Below, in pieces: positions 53,355 through 61,511 of a stretch of 64,000 nt of DNA (within the stretch, counting starts at the first letter, position 1; every line of letters begins with the position of its first letter). The position numbers and the translations under genes were made by a program. Origin of the DNA: Bradyrhizobium sp. Lineage in GTDB: Bacteria > Pseudomonadota > Alphaproteobacteria > Rhizobiales > Xanthobacteraceae. The notes under the pieces were generated by a model. It was not told the DNA's origin. It searched no databases and was given only the letters and a program-made list of their open reading frames with translations. Location: assembly GCF_016219575.1 (NCBI RefSeq), contig NZ_JACRMG010000001.1, positions 203,675 through 267,674 on the forward strand, written 5' to 3'.

Positions 53355-53675
53355 TCATGCCGCGCGGGGCCGGATCGCCTTCAGATCGCGATCGATCTCG
53401 CGCCGCCGCTGCATCAGGTCGTAGTCCATCTGCAGCCCGAGGAAGAACCCCTCAGAGAGACCGAAATATCGCGCGAGCCTGAGGTCTGTGTCGGCTGTGA
53501 TGTCGCGCTTGCCCAGCACGATCTCGTTGATGCGGCGGGGAGCAACATGGACGGCACGCGCCAGCGCATTCTGGCTCAGCGCCATCGGTTTCAAGAATTC
53601 CTCCAGCAGGATTTCGCCGGGATGCGGGTTATGGAGCAGCCCACTCCTAGTCGTGGTAGTCGACGATTTCGACAT
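53355..53675 (-). CDS. higA: HigA-type antitoxin
   Basis: 106 residues from the ATG at 53675, chosen because AAGGAGGA lies six bases upstream; an earlier ATG would add six residues. An XRE helix-turn-helix ([20 protein letters not shown] then [20 protein letters not shown]) matches HigA antitoxins, which repress their own promoter and neutralise HigB. The start overlaps the end of higB by 29 bases, with the toxin gene first, the usual higBA order. Confidence 0.92.
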   Translation of the reverse strand: MSKSSTTTTRSGLLHNPHPGEILLEEFLKPMALSQNALARAVHVAPRRINEIVLGKRDITADTDLRLARYFGLSEGFFLGLQMDYDLMQRRREIDRDLKAIRPRAA

Positions 53676-53931
53676 GTGCCGGTCCTCCTTCATCCCAAAC
53701 GAAACAAATCCGCCATTGATCGTTGATCCGGATCGAATGCTGCCCTTGCCGGTCTGCCTTCAGCGCCTCAAGCCGGTTGCCGGGTGGAACACGCAGGTCC
53801 GTCAGCATCCGGGCCTGATTCAGCAGACGGAGCTTCCGCAGAGCCACGTTTTGAATGTCGGCCGGCAATCGGCGGCTCCGCCGGCCGGACCAGATCAATT
53901 CTGTTTCGGGGTCGGCAAAGCTCTGGATCAC
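53647..53931 (-). CDS. higB: HigB-type toxin (RelE family mRNA interferase)
   Basis: 94 residues from a GTG at 53931. The sequence [40 protein letters not shown] and [20 protein letters not shown] matches HigB/RelE toxins, small ribosome-dependent endonucleases that cut mRNA. The conserved [10 protein letters not shown] region holds the usual basic and Tyr/Phe active-site residues. A perfect 10-bp-arm operator palindrome sits directly upstream. The ribosome site is weak, so low translation of the toxin is likely. Confidence 0.93.
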   Translation of the reverse strand: MIQSFADPETELIWSGRRSRRLPADIQNVALRKLRLLNQARMLTDLRVPPGNRLEALKADRQGQHSIRINDQWRICFVWDEGGPAHVEIVDYHD

Positions 53932-53937
53932 AAACCC

Positions 53938-53960
53938 ACTATAACGCACCGCGTTATAGT
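53938..53960. promoter_or_regulatory. higBA operator palindrome
   Basis: Perfect inverted repeat ACTATAACGC / GCGTTATAGT with a 3-base spacer, seven bases upstream of the higB start codon. TATAAC and TATAGT within the arms resemble -10 elements on the minus strand, so HigA binding here would block the promoter. It also lies 45 bases upstream of the divergent mutY start. Confidence 0.8.
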
Positions 53961-54004
53961 GCGCAATTGCTGGCGAATATCTGATTCCAATTCTAGGATA
54001 CCCC

Positions 54005-55111
54005 GTGCCTTCATCCGTCACTAAGAAAAAGCTTCGAGACAGCGCCTCCCGCCCCTTGCTGCTGCTCGACTGGTACGACCGGCATCGGCGGCGGCTGCCG
54101 TGGCGGGCGGCGGCGGGCGAGCGGCCCGATCCGTACCGGGTGTGGCTGTCGGAGATCATGCTGCAGCAGACCGGGGTGAAGACCGTCGGTCCCTATTTCG
54201 AGAAATTCCTGGCGCGCTGGCCGGATGTCGCCGCACTGGGACGCGCCTCGCTCGACGATGTGCTGCGCATGTGGGCCGGGCTCGGCTATTACTCGCGCGC
54301 GCGCAACCTGCACGCCTGCGCGGTCGCGGTACTGCGCGAACACGGCGCCACATTCCCCGACACGGAGGAAGGCCTGCGTTCGCTGCCGGGGATCGGGCCC
54401 TACACGGCATCGGCGATTGCGGCGATCGCCTTCGACCGCCGTACCATGCCGGTCGACGGCAATATCGAGCGCGTGGTGTCGCGGCTCTATGCAGTCGAAG
54501 AGGAACTGCCGCAGGCGAAGCCAAGGATTCAGGAACTCGCCGCGACGCTGCTCGGCGGGTCCCGCGCCGGCGACGAGAAGTCTCGCGCCGGCGACAGCGC
54601 GCAGGCGCTGATGGATCTGGGCTCCTCGATCTGCACGCCGAAGAAGCCGGCCTGCGTGCTGTGTCCGCTCAACGAGGATTGCGCGGCCCGCGCGCGCGGC
54701 GATCAGGAGACGTTCCCGCGCAAGGCGCCGAAGAAATCGGGCGCGCTGCGGCGCGGTGCGGCGTTCGTGGTCACGCGTGGTGAGGAATTGCTGGTGCGTA
54801 CGCGTCCCGAAAAGGGCCTGCTCGGCGGCATGACGGAAGTGCCGGGCTCCGACTGGCTCGCGGGGCAGCAGGACAAGGCCGCGCTGAAGCAGGCGCCTGC
54901 GCTCGCCGGTGTGGCGCGCTGGCATCGCAAGGCCGGTGTCGTCACCCATGTCTTCACGCATTTCCCGCTGGAACTCGTAATCTACACCGCAAGAGTGCCG
55001 GCGCGCACCCGGGCGCCCAAGGGCATGCACTGGGTGCCGATCGCGACGCTGGCGGAAGAGGCGCTGCCCAATGTCATGCGCAAGGCGATCGCGCACGGGC
55101 TCGGCAAGTAG
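54005..55111 (+). CDS. mutY: A/G-specific adenine glycosylase
   Basis: 368 residues from a GTG. The glycosylase domain has the catalytic Glu region SEIMLQQTGVKTVGPYFEKF, the HhH motif LPGIGPYTASAIAAIAF, and the catalytic Asp in VDGNIERVVSRL. The iron-sulfur motif is CTPKKPACVLCPLNEDC (CX6CX2CX5C). A C-terminal Nudix-like domain (about residue 240 onward) recognises 8-oxoG. It removes A mispaired with 8-oxoguanine. The first gene of the conserved block; higBA now lies between it and DUF721. Confidence 0.97.
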   Translation: MPSSVTKKKLRDSASRPLLLLDWYDRHRRRLPWRAAAGERPDPYRVWLSEIMLQQTGVKTVGPYFEKFLARWPDVAALGRASLDDVLRMWAGLGYYSRARNLHACAVAVLREHGATFPDTEEGLRSLPGIGPYTASAIAAIAFDRRTMPVDGNIERVVSRLYAVEEELPQAKPRIQELAATLLGGSRAGDEKSRAGDSAQALMDLGSSICTPKKPACVLCPLNEDCAARARGDQETFPRKAPKKSGALRRGAAFVVTRGEELLVRTRPEKGLLGGMTEVPGSDWLAGQQDKAALKQAPALAGVARWHRKAGVVTHVFTHFPLELVIYTARVPARTRAPKGMHWVPIATLAEEALPNVMRKAIAHGLGK

Positions 55112-55178
55112 GGGCAGCGCCATGCTGACACCATGCTGTCAGCAGACCCGCGCTAAAGGGGAGCCAAAGGAGGCTCCC

Positions 55179-55598
55179 ATGATCGCAACCGCACTCGACC
55201 GCATCGCCATGCCGCCCGCCGCAACGCTGCTCGGCTGGCATCTTCTCGACGCCCGTCCCGGCGAAGGCTGGATCAGGATCGGCTTCGAGGGGAAACCCGA
55301 GTTCTGCAATCCGGCCGGCTTCGTGCAGGGCGGTATCCTCGCAGCCATGCTCGACGACACCATGGGGCCTGCGGTGTTCGCGATGACCGAGGGGCGCCTC
55401 TACACGGCGACCATCAGCCTGACCGTGAATTTTCTGGCGCCGGCCAGGCCCGGGCGGATCACCGGCGAAGCGCGGGTGACGCAGCTCGGCAAGACCGTCG
55501 CATTCATCGAGGGCCGGCTGACGGCAAAGGACGGCACGTTGCTCGCGACGGCCACCACGAATGCGCGCTTGGTCGAGGCTGGCAAGGCGCTGCAGTAA
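55179..55598 (+). CDS. PaaI-type hotdog thioesterase
   Basis: 139 residues starting at the ATG preceded by AAAGGAGG. A single hotdog fold with the active-site region FCNPAGFVQGGILAAMLDDT (Asn and Asp positions of the PaaI family) and LTVNFLAPARPGRITGEARV. It probably hydrolyses acyl- or aryl-CoA thioesters. The gene ends just before a double hairpin element that can also act as its terminator. Confidence 0.87.
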   Translation: MIATALDRIAMPPAATLLGWHLLDARPGEGWIRIGFEGKPEFCNPAGFVQGGILAAMLDDTMGPAVFAMTEGRLYTATISLTVNFLAPARPGRITGEARVTQLGKTVAFIEGRLTAKDGTLLATATTNARLVEAGKALQ

Positions 55599-55607
55599 GA
55601 CTCTTCT

Positions 55608-55748
55608 CCTTCTCCCCGCTCTTGCGGGGAGAAGGTCGGGATGAGGGGTATCTGTCCACGAGGACCGAAGATGAGTTGAGCAGGGTGCCTCGCCCCTCAC
55701 CCGGAGCGCTGAGCGCTCCGACCTTTCCCCGCAAAGAGCGGGGAGAGG
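55608..55748. repeat. Composite hairpin repeat, family E, copy 1
   Basis: 141-base element made of a strong left hairpin CCTTCTCCCCGC / GCGGGGAGAAGG (12-bp arms, 55608-55635), the short inverted repeat GGAGCGCTGAGCGCTCC near 55702-55718, and a right hairpin CCTTTCCCCGC / GCGGGGAGAGG. It lies between convergent genes. A related element is at 61007-61153. Confidence 0.75.
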
Positions 55749-55757
55749 TTGAGATCG

Positions 55758-57041
55758 TCAGGCGCTGGCGCGCCGCGCGTCCGGCAACTGCACGATCGGC
55801 GGCTTGGCGTTGAGGCCTTCGACCTGGAAGCCGGCGACGCGCTTGTAATTGGCGGCGATGTCTTCAAGTTCCTGCTGTGACATCACGTCGGTGATGATCT
55901 TGTAGCCACCGGGTGCGCGCTCCTCGACCAGCTGCATCACCTGCTCGGGGCCGTTGCGGCGGTTGAGCATCACGAGATCGGTGGTGGCTGGGCGCCGCTC
56001 GGCCTCGTAGGCGGCGAGCGCTGCATTGGTCGCACCCTTCGCCAAAATCTCGCGGGTGATGACGCGCGCATCGAGGATGGCCTGCGAGGCGCCGTTGGAG
56101 CCGATCGGATACATCGGGTGCGCAGCGTCGCCCATCAGCGTGACGCGGCCAAAAGTCCATTGCGCAACGGGATCGCGGTCGACCAGCGGATATTCGTAGG
56201 AATGCGGGCAGTTCTCGATCAGGCCCGGCACGTCGAGCCAGTCGAACTTCCAGTCCTTGAACCACGGCAGGAACTCGTCGAGCTTCGCCGTGCGGTTATA
56301 GTCCTCGCGCCGCCACTGCCAGGTCGGCGGCATGTGCCGCTCGGCGACCCAGTTGATCTGGTATTTGCCGTCGGTGGCGGGCGACTTCGAGATCGGATAG
56401 CAGACGAATTTCAGGATCTCGTGGCCGGCCATGATCATGGTGCGGCCGGTGAGAAACGCGTCCGCCGCGGTGACGCCGCGCCAGAGGATGCGGCCGTTCC
56501 AGATCGGCGGGCCTTCCTGCGGATAGAGTTTTTCGCGCACGGCGGAGTGGATGCCGTCGGCGGCGATCAGCAGATCGCCCTCGTAGGTGCCTGCGGGCTT
56601 GCCGGTTGCCTTGTCGATGAACTCGGCGCGCACGCCGTCAGCTGACTCGGTCCAGCCGGTGAGATGATGGCTGGTCAGGATGTTCTCGCGGCCGAGCCGC
56701 TCGATAGCGGCGTCGAGCAGGATCTGCTGCAGCGTGCCGCGATGGATCGAGAATTGCGGCCACTTGTAGCCGGCTTCCAGCCCGCGCGGCTCGCTCCAGA
56801 TCGGCTTGCCGTGCTTGGAGAAATAAGCGAGTTCCTTGGTCCGCACCCCGGCCGCATCGAGGCGGTCGAGCAGGCCGAGCTCGATCAGCTCGCGCACCGC
56901 ATGCGGCAGCACGTTGATGCCGACGCCGAGCGGCTTCAGTTCCGACACGCTCTCGAACACGCGCGCGGCAACGCCGATCTGGTGCAGGCTGAGCGCCAGC
57001 GTCAGCCCGCCGATGCCGCCGCCCGCGATGAGTATGGTCAT
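55758..57041 (-). CDS. FAD-dependent monooxygenase (PhzS / 3-hydroxybenzoate 6-hydroxylase-like)
   Basis: 427 residues. The FAD site is ILIAGGGIGGLTLALSLHQI, the second motif LLIAADGIHSAVREKLYPQE, and the third GRVTLMGDAAHPMYPIGSNG then ASQAILDARVITREIL. The overall length and motifs fit single-component flavin hydroxylases of aromatic acids (salicylate, 3-hydroxybenzoate) or PhzS. It is divergent from a glutathione S-transferase gene, reminiscent of gentisate or maleylpyruvate pathways, but no ring-cleavage gene lies near; substrate unknown. Confidence 0.88.
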   Translation of the reverse strand: MTILIAGGGIGGLTLALSLHQIGVAARVFESVSELKPLGVGINVLPHAVRELIELGLLDRLDAAGVRTKELAYFSKHGKPIWSEPRGLEAGYKWPQFSIHRGTLQQILLDAAIERLGRENILTSHHLTGWTESADGVRAEFIDKATGKPAGTYEGDLLIAADGIHSAVREKLYPQEGPPIWNGRILWRGVTAADAFLTGRTMIMAGHEILKFVCYPISKSPATDGKYQINWVAERHMPPTWQWRREDYNRTAKLDEFLPWFKDWKFDWLDVPGLIENCPHSYEYPLVDRDPVAQWTFGRVTLMGDAAHPMYPIGSNGASQAILDARVITREILAKGATNAALAAYEAERRPATTDLVMLNRRNGPEQVMQLVEERAPGGYKIITDVMSQQELEDIAANYKRVAGFQVEGLNAKPPIVQLPDARRASA

Positions 57042-57176
57042 GATACGCCCCCGCTATTGGCCCTCGTCATGGCACGGGATTACGCTGCTGGGCAACCGCG
57101 AAAGCGGCGTTTCGGCCGGGTGGACGGCGGGAAATGTCCCCGCTAACTTGCCGCGGCTTTCCCGGAGAGGACCGAC

Positions 57177-57800
57177 ATGCTCAAGCTCTATTACGCCCCC
57201 GGCACCTGCGCGCTCGCCTCGCATATCGCGCTCGAAGAGGCCGGCGCGCCCTACAGCGCCGAGCGGCTGAACTTCAAGAACAACCAGCAGCAGAGTGCGG
57301 AATATCTCAAGATCAATCCGAAAGGCCGCGTGCCCGCGCTGGTGACGGATGGTGGCGTGCTGACCGAGACGCCGGCAATCCTCGCCTTCATTGCCCAGAG
57401 CTTCCCGAAAGCCAATCTCGCGCCGCAGGATGCATTCGCGTTTGCGCAGGTGCAGTCGATCAACAGCTATCTCTGCTCCACCGTGCATGTGGCGCATGCG
57501 CACAAGGGGCGCGGCTATCGCTGGGCGGCCGAGGAGACCTCATTCGCCGACATGAAGCGCAAGGTGCCGGAAACGATGACGTCCTGCTTTGCGCTGATCG
57601 AGCGCGACATGTTGAAGGGCCCGTGGGTGATGGGCGAGCAGTACACGATCTGCGATCCCTATCTCTACACCATCTCCGGATGGCTGGAGGGCGACGGCGT
57701 CGATCTCGGCAAGCTGCCGAAGGTCGTGGCGCATCGCAAGCGCATGGAAGAGCGCGCGGCGGTGGCCACCGTGCTGGCCGAGGAGAAGGCCGCCGCCTAG
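57177..57800 (+). CDS. Glutathione S-transferase
   Basis: 207 residues. The thioredoxin-like N domain (MLKLYYAPGTCALASHIALE, with Ser/Cys at the catalytic position, then INPKGRVPAL with the cis-Pro, and ETPAILAFIA) is followed by the helical C domain (EQYTICDPYLYTISGWL). This is the beta or related bacterial GST class. It conjugates glutathione to electrophiles or acts in a ring-degradation pathway. GGAGAGGA precedes the ATG. Confidence 0.92.
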   Translation: MLKLYYAPGTCALASHIALEEAGAPYSAERLNFKNNQQQSAEYLKINPKGRVPALVTDGGVLTETPAILAFIAQSFPKANLAPQDAFAFAQVQSINSYLCSTVHVAHAHKGRGYRWAAEETSFADMKRKVPETMTSCFALIERDMLKGPWVMGEQYTICDPYLYTISGWLEGDGVDLGKLPKVVAHRKRMEERAAVATVLAEEKAAA

Positions 57801-57805
57801 GAATT

Positions 57806-57927
57806 GTAGGGTGGGCAAAGCGACTTGTCCGCCGTAGCTCGAAGAGCGAAGGCGGAAGCGTGCCCACCTGTCATGCACCGCGCAAGCGAAGGTGGGCACG
57901 GCGCGAGCGCGCCTTTGCCCACCCTAC
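57806..57927. repeat. Palindromic repeat, family F, copy 1
   Basis: 122 bases with outer arms GTAGGGTGGGCAAAG and CTTTGCCCACCCTAC-like ends and inner arms GTGCCCACCT and AGGTGGGCAC. A second copy of 123 bases is at 60024-60146. It lies between the GST and the convergent LysR gene. Confidence 0.88.
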
Positions 57928-57932
57928 GGAGA

Positions 57933-58856
57933 TCAAGTCGCGCGGGCCTTGCCCCGCTCCATCTCCCGCCCGATACCGAGCATGAGATTGCGCAGCCAGA
58001 TCGAGCCCGGGTCCATCTGGGCGCGGGTTGGATAGAATAGGCATTGCTCGTCGATCCCGGGATCGAACGGTGGCGTGACCGTCTGCAGCGATAGCTGCTT
58101 TGCCAGCGCCGCGATCAGGCGGCGCGGCACGAAGGCGACGAGGTCGGTGCGCGCGGCGACGTGCAGGGCCTCGATATAGCCGGGCACTACCAGCGCGATC
58201 CGCCGCTCGATGCCCTTGTCGCGCAGCCAACTGTCGATCAGGTCTTCGCTCTGGCCGCGGATCACGACGGCAACGTGCCGCGCATCCAGGAACGCCTCGC
58301 GCTTCCTCAGCTTGGCCGCGCCGGGATGGCCGCGGCGCACGGCGAGCGCGTCGCTGTCGGTATAGAGGCGTTGCCGGTGAAAGCCCTTGAAGGCGTCGCC
58401 GATCGAGCAGACGAGATCGATGGTGCGGGCGAACTCCGGGGTGATGATGGCCGGTCCGCGCCACGGCACCACGTCGATGGTGACGTTCGGCGCCAGCTTC
58501 GTCACCTTCTCCATCAGCGGCGGCACCAATAGTTCCACGGCGAGGTCGGGCATCATCAGGCGGAAATGCCGCTCGCTGCTGGCTGCGTCGAACTCGTCCT
58601 GCGTGAACAGGCTGCGCACCTGGTCGAGCGCCTGCGCCAGCGGCCCGCGCAGGCCCTGCGCGCGCGGGGTCAGCTCCATGCGCGCGCCGGTCCGCACCAG
58701 CAGGGGATCGCCGATCAGGTCGCGCAGCCGCTGTAGCGCGTGGCTCGCGGCCGGCTGCGACAGGCCGATCCGCATCGCCGCGCGGCTGACCGAGGCTTCG
58801 CGCAGCAGGGCGTCGAGCGCGACCAGCAGATTGAGGTCAAGCGAATTCAAATTCAT
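57933..58856 (-). CDS. LysR-family transcriptional regulator
   Basis: 307 residues from the ATG at 58856 (an upstream start adds 22 residues that do not fit the family). The winged helix-turn-helix is LDLNLLVALDALLREASVSR then AAMRIGLSQPAASHALQRLR. The effector domain follows (FRLMMPDLAVELLVPPLMEK). NodD/LinR-like members with this N terminus sense small aromatic or acidic inducers. It is divergent from an NTF2-like gene with a palindrome in the short gap, so it likely controls that gene and itself. Confidence 0.93.
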   Translation of the reverse strand: MNLNSLDLNLLVALDALLREASVSRAAMRIGLSQPAASHALQRLRDLIGDPLLVRTGARMELTPRAQGLRGPLAQALDQVRSLFTQDEFDAASSERHFRLMMPDLAVELLVPPLMEKVTKLAPNVTIDVVPWRGPAIITPEFARTIDLVCSIGDAFKGFHRQRLYTDSDALAVRRGHPGAAKLRKREAFLDARHVAVVIRGQSEDLIDSWLRDKGIERRIALVVPGYIEALHVAARTDLVAFVPRRLIAALAKQLSLQTVTPPFDPGIDEQCLFYPTRAQMDPGSIWLRNLMLGIGREMERGKARAT

Positions 58857-58861
58857 GGAAC

Positions 58862-58878
58862 GAATATATATCATATTC
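58862..58878. promoter_or_regulatory. Candidate LysR binding site
   Basis: AT-rich palindrome GAATAT / ATATTC with a 5-base spacer, matching the T-N11-A symmetry of LysR sites, in the 89-base gap between the LysR gene and the divergent NTF2-like gene. Confidence 0.6.
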
Positions 58879-58945
58879 CATATCGATTGGAAGAATGAGC
58901 TAGCGCAGGCTATGATTGGCAACAGCCAATCAATGGAGAAAAGCC

Positions 58946-59374
58946 ATGAGCGCAGAAGCCAACAAGAAACTGGTGCAGCAGGTCTATACCGACTCCGCCA
59001 ACCGCAGCGGCACCACCTTTGCCGACAACCTCGCCGATGACGCGAACTGGATCGTCACCGGGCAATATTCCTGGTCGCACGAGTTCAAGGGCAGGGACGC
59101 CATCCTGAACGGCCTGATGGGCCATTTCCGCTCGCACTTCGCGGTGCGGCCGCGCACGGTGGCGTTCAATTTCATTGCCGAGGGCGACACGGTCGTAGTG
59201 GAAGCTCGCGGCGACAATGTCACCAAGCAGGGGCTGCGCTACGACAACCAGTACTGCATGGTGTGGCGCATCGAGAACGGCAGGATCAAGCTGATCAAGG
59301 AGTATTGCGACTCTGCGCTGGTCGAGCGCGTGCTCGGGCCGTTCCCGCAAGAGCGCAAGCTGGCGGCGGGTTAG
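58946..59374 (+). CDS. NTF2/SnoaL-like protein
   Basis: 142 residues from the ATG at 58946, preceded by GGAGAA. The cone-like NTF2 fold is suggested by NKKLVQQVYTDSANRSGTTF, WIVTGQYSWSHEFKGRDAIL and VVVEARGDNVTKQGLRYDNQ then YCMVWRIENGRIKLIKEYCD. Such proteins are small ketosteroid-isomerase-like enzymes or binding proteins; substrate unknown. The divergent LysR gene and shared palindrome suggest specific induction. Confidence 0.85.
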   Translation: MSAEANKKLVQQVYTDSANRSGTTFADNLADDANWIVTGQYSWSHEFKGRDAILNGLMGHFRSHFAVRPRTVAFNFIAEGDTVVVEARGDNVTKQGLRYDNQYCMVWRIENGRIKLIKEYCDSALVERVLGPFPQERKLAAG

Positions 59375-59378
59375 CGCC

Positions 59379-59618
59379 TTGAGCAGCGTTTGTGCGGAAG
59401 GCCGCCGGCAGCGCCGGCGGCCATTTCCGGTTTCCCTGCTTGCAATCGCGCGATCGATCCTGATGCTGGTGGCGACGTGGCGCGAGCGCAGCCGCATGCG
59501 GCGTCAACTGGCTGCCATGAGCGATCGCGAGTTGCACGATATCGGAGTATGCCGGGCGGAGGTCGCCGACGAGATCGGCCGGCCGTTCTGGCGGGAAATG
59601 AAAGGGAGTTTGCCATGA
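59379..59618 (+). CDS. DUF1127 small basic protein
   Basis: 79 residues if the TTG at 59379 is the start; a later ATG at 59463 would leave only 51 residues. The DUF1127 core is TWRERSRMRRQLAAMSDREL then HDIGVCRAEVADEIGRPFW, an Arg-rich helix pair found in alphaproteobacteria. Some members bind RNA and affect phosphate and carbon metabolism. Its stop overlaps the RidA start as ATGA. Confidence 0.78.
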   Translation: MSSVCAEGRRQRRRPFPVSLLAIARSILMLVATWRERSRMRRQLAAMSDRELHDIGVCRAEVADEIGRPFWREMKGSLP

Positions 59619-60013
59619 GCAAGGACATCTTCAGCCCGGCGACGTTGCCGCCGCCGGTCGGTTACTCGCATGTCGCGAAGGTCACGGGCACATTGGTCTA
59701 TGTGGCGGGCCAGGTGTCGGCCGATGCGTCGGGAAAACTGGTCGGCGAAGGCGATCTGGAGGCGCAGGCCGAACAGGTGTTCAAGAACCTCAAGATCGCG
59801 ATCGAGGCGGCGGGCGGCACCATGGCGGATATCGTGAAGATGAATGTCTATCTCGTCGCCGAGGTCGATCAGGCCGAGATCCCGAAATTCCGCGCCGTCC
59901 GCGACCGCTACATCAACACGGCCAAGCCGCCGGCCAGCACGCTTGCGGTCATCACGCGATTGGCCCGGCCGGGCTGGCTGATCGAGATCGAGGCGATTGC
60001 CGCGATCGATTGA
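59615..60013 (+). CDS. RidA-family protein
   Basis: 132 residues. The YjgF/RidA fold is seen in SPATLPPPVGYSHVAKVTGT, LVYVAGQVSADASGKLVGEG, and the conserved Arg region FRAVRDRYINTAKPPASTLA then GWLIEIEAIAAID. Classical RidA hydrolyses reactive enamine/imine intermediates; the Arg near 100 is present. The start overlaps the DUF1127 stop. Confidence 0.88.
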   Translation: MSKDIFSPATLPPPVGYSHVAKVTGTLVYVAGQVSADASGKLVGEGDLEAQAEQVFKNLKIAIEAAGGTMADIVKMNVYLVAEVDQAEIPKFRAVRDRYINTAKPPASTLAVITRLARPGWLIEIEAIAAID

Positions 60014-60023
60014 AGAAACTGCC

Positions 60024-60146
60024 GTAGGGTGGGCAAAGCGACTTGTCCGCCGTAGCTCGCAGAGCGAAGGCGGAAGCGTGCCCACCTTTCTTGCGCCGCT
60101 GCATTTGAAGGTGGGCACGGCGCATGCGCGCCTTTGCCCACCCTAC
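60024..60146. repeat. Palindromic repeat, family F, copy 2
   Basis: 123 bases with the same ends as copy 1 (GTAGGGTGGGCAAAG and its complement), and a nearly identical left half; the loop region differs. The perfect pairing extends outwards by three bases on each side (GCC/GGC). It lies between convergent RidA and GST genes. Confidence 0.88.
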
Positions 60147-60159
60147 GGCATCTGCGTGA

Positions 60160-60846
60160 TCACGCCGCCCTGGTCTTGAGATGGCGGAACATGACGCTGC
60201 GCGCTTCGTCGTCCATCTCGGCCTTGAAGGTGAACTTGTCTTTCAGCGCAATGGCGCGGGCCGCGGCAGGCCGCGCCGAAATCTCGTCGACGAGGCGCTT
60301 GACGTTCGGATATTTCGCGGCCGCCTCCTCGCCCATCACGAATGCGGCCATGCGCGCCCAGCCCCACAGCGCCATGTCGACGATCGTGTAGGTGTCGCCG
60401 ACCATGTACTTCCTGCCGGCGAGGTGCTCGTTGAGCACGGCATAGTGCCGCTGCGCCTCGAACTGGTAGCGGTTGTTGGCGTAGTCGATCTTCTCCGGCG
60501 CGAAGTGGCGGAAGTGGACCGCCTGACCCGAATAGGGGCCGACGCCGGTGGCCACGAACATCAGCCAGGACAACAGCTGCGCGCGGTTCTGCGGCGTGTT
60601 CGACGGCAGGAACTTGCCGGTCTTCTCGGCGAGATAAAGCAGGATGGCGTTGCTGTCGAACACCAGCACGCCGTCATCGTCGATCGCCGGCACCTTGGCG
60701 TTCGGATTCACTTTCAGGAATTCCGCCTTGAACTGATCGCCCTTGCGGGTGTCGACCGCCACGGGCTCGAAGGGCAGGCCCAGCTCCTCGAGGAACAGCG
60801 CCACCTTGGTCGGGTTGGGCGAACCGTTGAAATAGAATTTGAGCAT
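60160..60846 (-). CDS. Glutathione S-transferase
   Basis: 228 residues from the ATG at 60846, preceded by GGGAGAG. The N domain (MLKFYFNGSPNPTKVALFLE, VNPNAKVPAIDDDGVLVFDS) and the helical C domain (YMVGDTYTIVDMALWGWARM) match nu/YfcG-type GSTs. The motif Asn-Gly-Ser-Pro-Asn near the N terminus is typical of the YfcG group, which reduces disulfides using glutathione. It is unrelated in detail to the GST at 57177 and forms its own unit. Confidence 0.9.
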   Translation of the reverse strand: MLKFYFNGSPNPTKVALFLEELGLPFEPVAVDTRKGDQFKAEFLKVNPNAKVPAIDDDGVLVFDSNAILLYLAEKTGKFLPSNTPQNRAQLLSWLMFVATGVGPYSGQAVHFRHFAPEKIDYANNRYQFEAQRHYAVLNEHLAGRKYMVGDTYTIVDMALWGWARMAAFVMGEEAAAKYPNVKRLVDEISARPAAARAIALKDKFTFKAEMDDEARSVMFRHLKTRAA

Positions 60847-61006
60847 GAGGGTCTCTCCCGCTTTTTGTTGCCCGGATGTCCGGGATGCGGCGCGATCGCC
60901 GCAGGCAGGGAGTTCCATGCGCAAATTTTGGCAGCCGGCGCAAGCGAAGAGTGCGTGAAAATGGCGGCCTGGCTAGCTCACGAAAAGAGCGATTGCCGGT
61001 TGTTGC

Positions 61007-61153
61007 GCCCTCTCCCCTTCTTGTGGGAGAGGGCATGCAGAGTGTCAGCGACAAGCTCGGTTGGGTGAGGGGTTGGCCCAACATGCATCAATGCTCGCGG
61101 TGAGAACCCCTCATCCGGCGCTTCGCGTCACCTTCTCCCACAAGGGGAGAAGG
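61007..61153. repeat. Composite hairpin repeat, family E, copy 2
   Basis: 147-base element with left hairpin GCCCTCTCCC / GGGAGAGGGC (61007-61034) and right hairpin CCTTCTCC / GGAGAAGG (61131-61153). The middle carries GGTGAGGGGTT and AACCCCTCATCC in opposite orientation. It resembles 55608-55748 in layout but not in every base. Confidence 0.7.
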
Positions 61154-61184
61154 AAGATGCGAGCGCGACGGGAGCCTAAAGAGA

Positions 61185-61511
61185 TCAGCCGACGAGGAAG
61201 AGGCCGGCAATGCCGGCGACGATCATCGCCGCGCCCGACAGGTGCAGCAGCAGGGACATGCGCGATGCCGCCTGCAGGTCGGAGGCCTGGGCGGCACGCT
61301 CCGGTCCGCTCGCATAGCCGTGGGCGATGATTTCCTGGTTGAAGTCGCCATGGGCATCCATGGTGCCGGCAAGCCCGACGCGGATCATCAGAATGCCGAA
61401 GATGACAAGGCCGGCGGATCCGAGCATGCCGATCAGCAGCATCGGGAACATGCCGACCAGGAAGACCGGCAGCAGCGGCAGGAGCAGCATTGCCTCGGAT
61501 TGTTTGCGCAT
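61185..61511 (-). CDS. Small hypothetical membrane protein
   Basis: 108 residues with three hydrophobic helices (residues about 8-28, 31-47, 86-106) joined by a soluble loop (AHGDFNQEIIAHGYASGPER). No family recognised. The start could also be the second Met at residue 8. It lies alone between repeat elements, with no neighbour on the same strand close enough to call an operon. Confidence 0.6.
   Translation of the reverse strand: MRKQSEAMLLLPLLPVFLVGMFPMLLIGMLGSAGLVIFGILMIRVGLAGTMDAHGDFNQEIIAHGYASGPERAAQASDLQAASRMSLLLHLSGAAMIVAGIAGLFLVG

Noticed and set aside
53647..54159. Longer HigB starting about 76 codons upstream
   Set aside because: The extension is Arg/Ser-rich, runs through the operator palindrome and into mutY, and does not fit the family; GTG at 53931 does.
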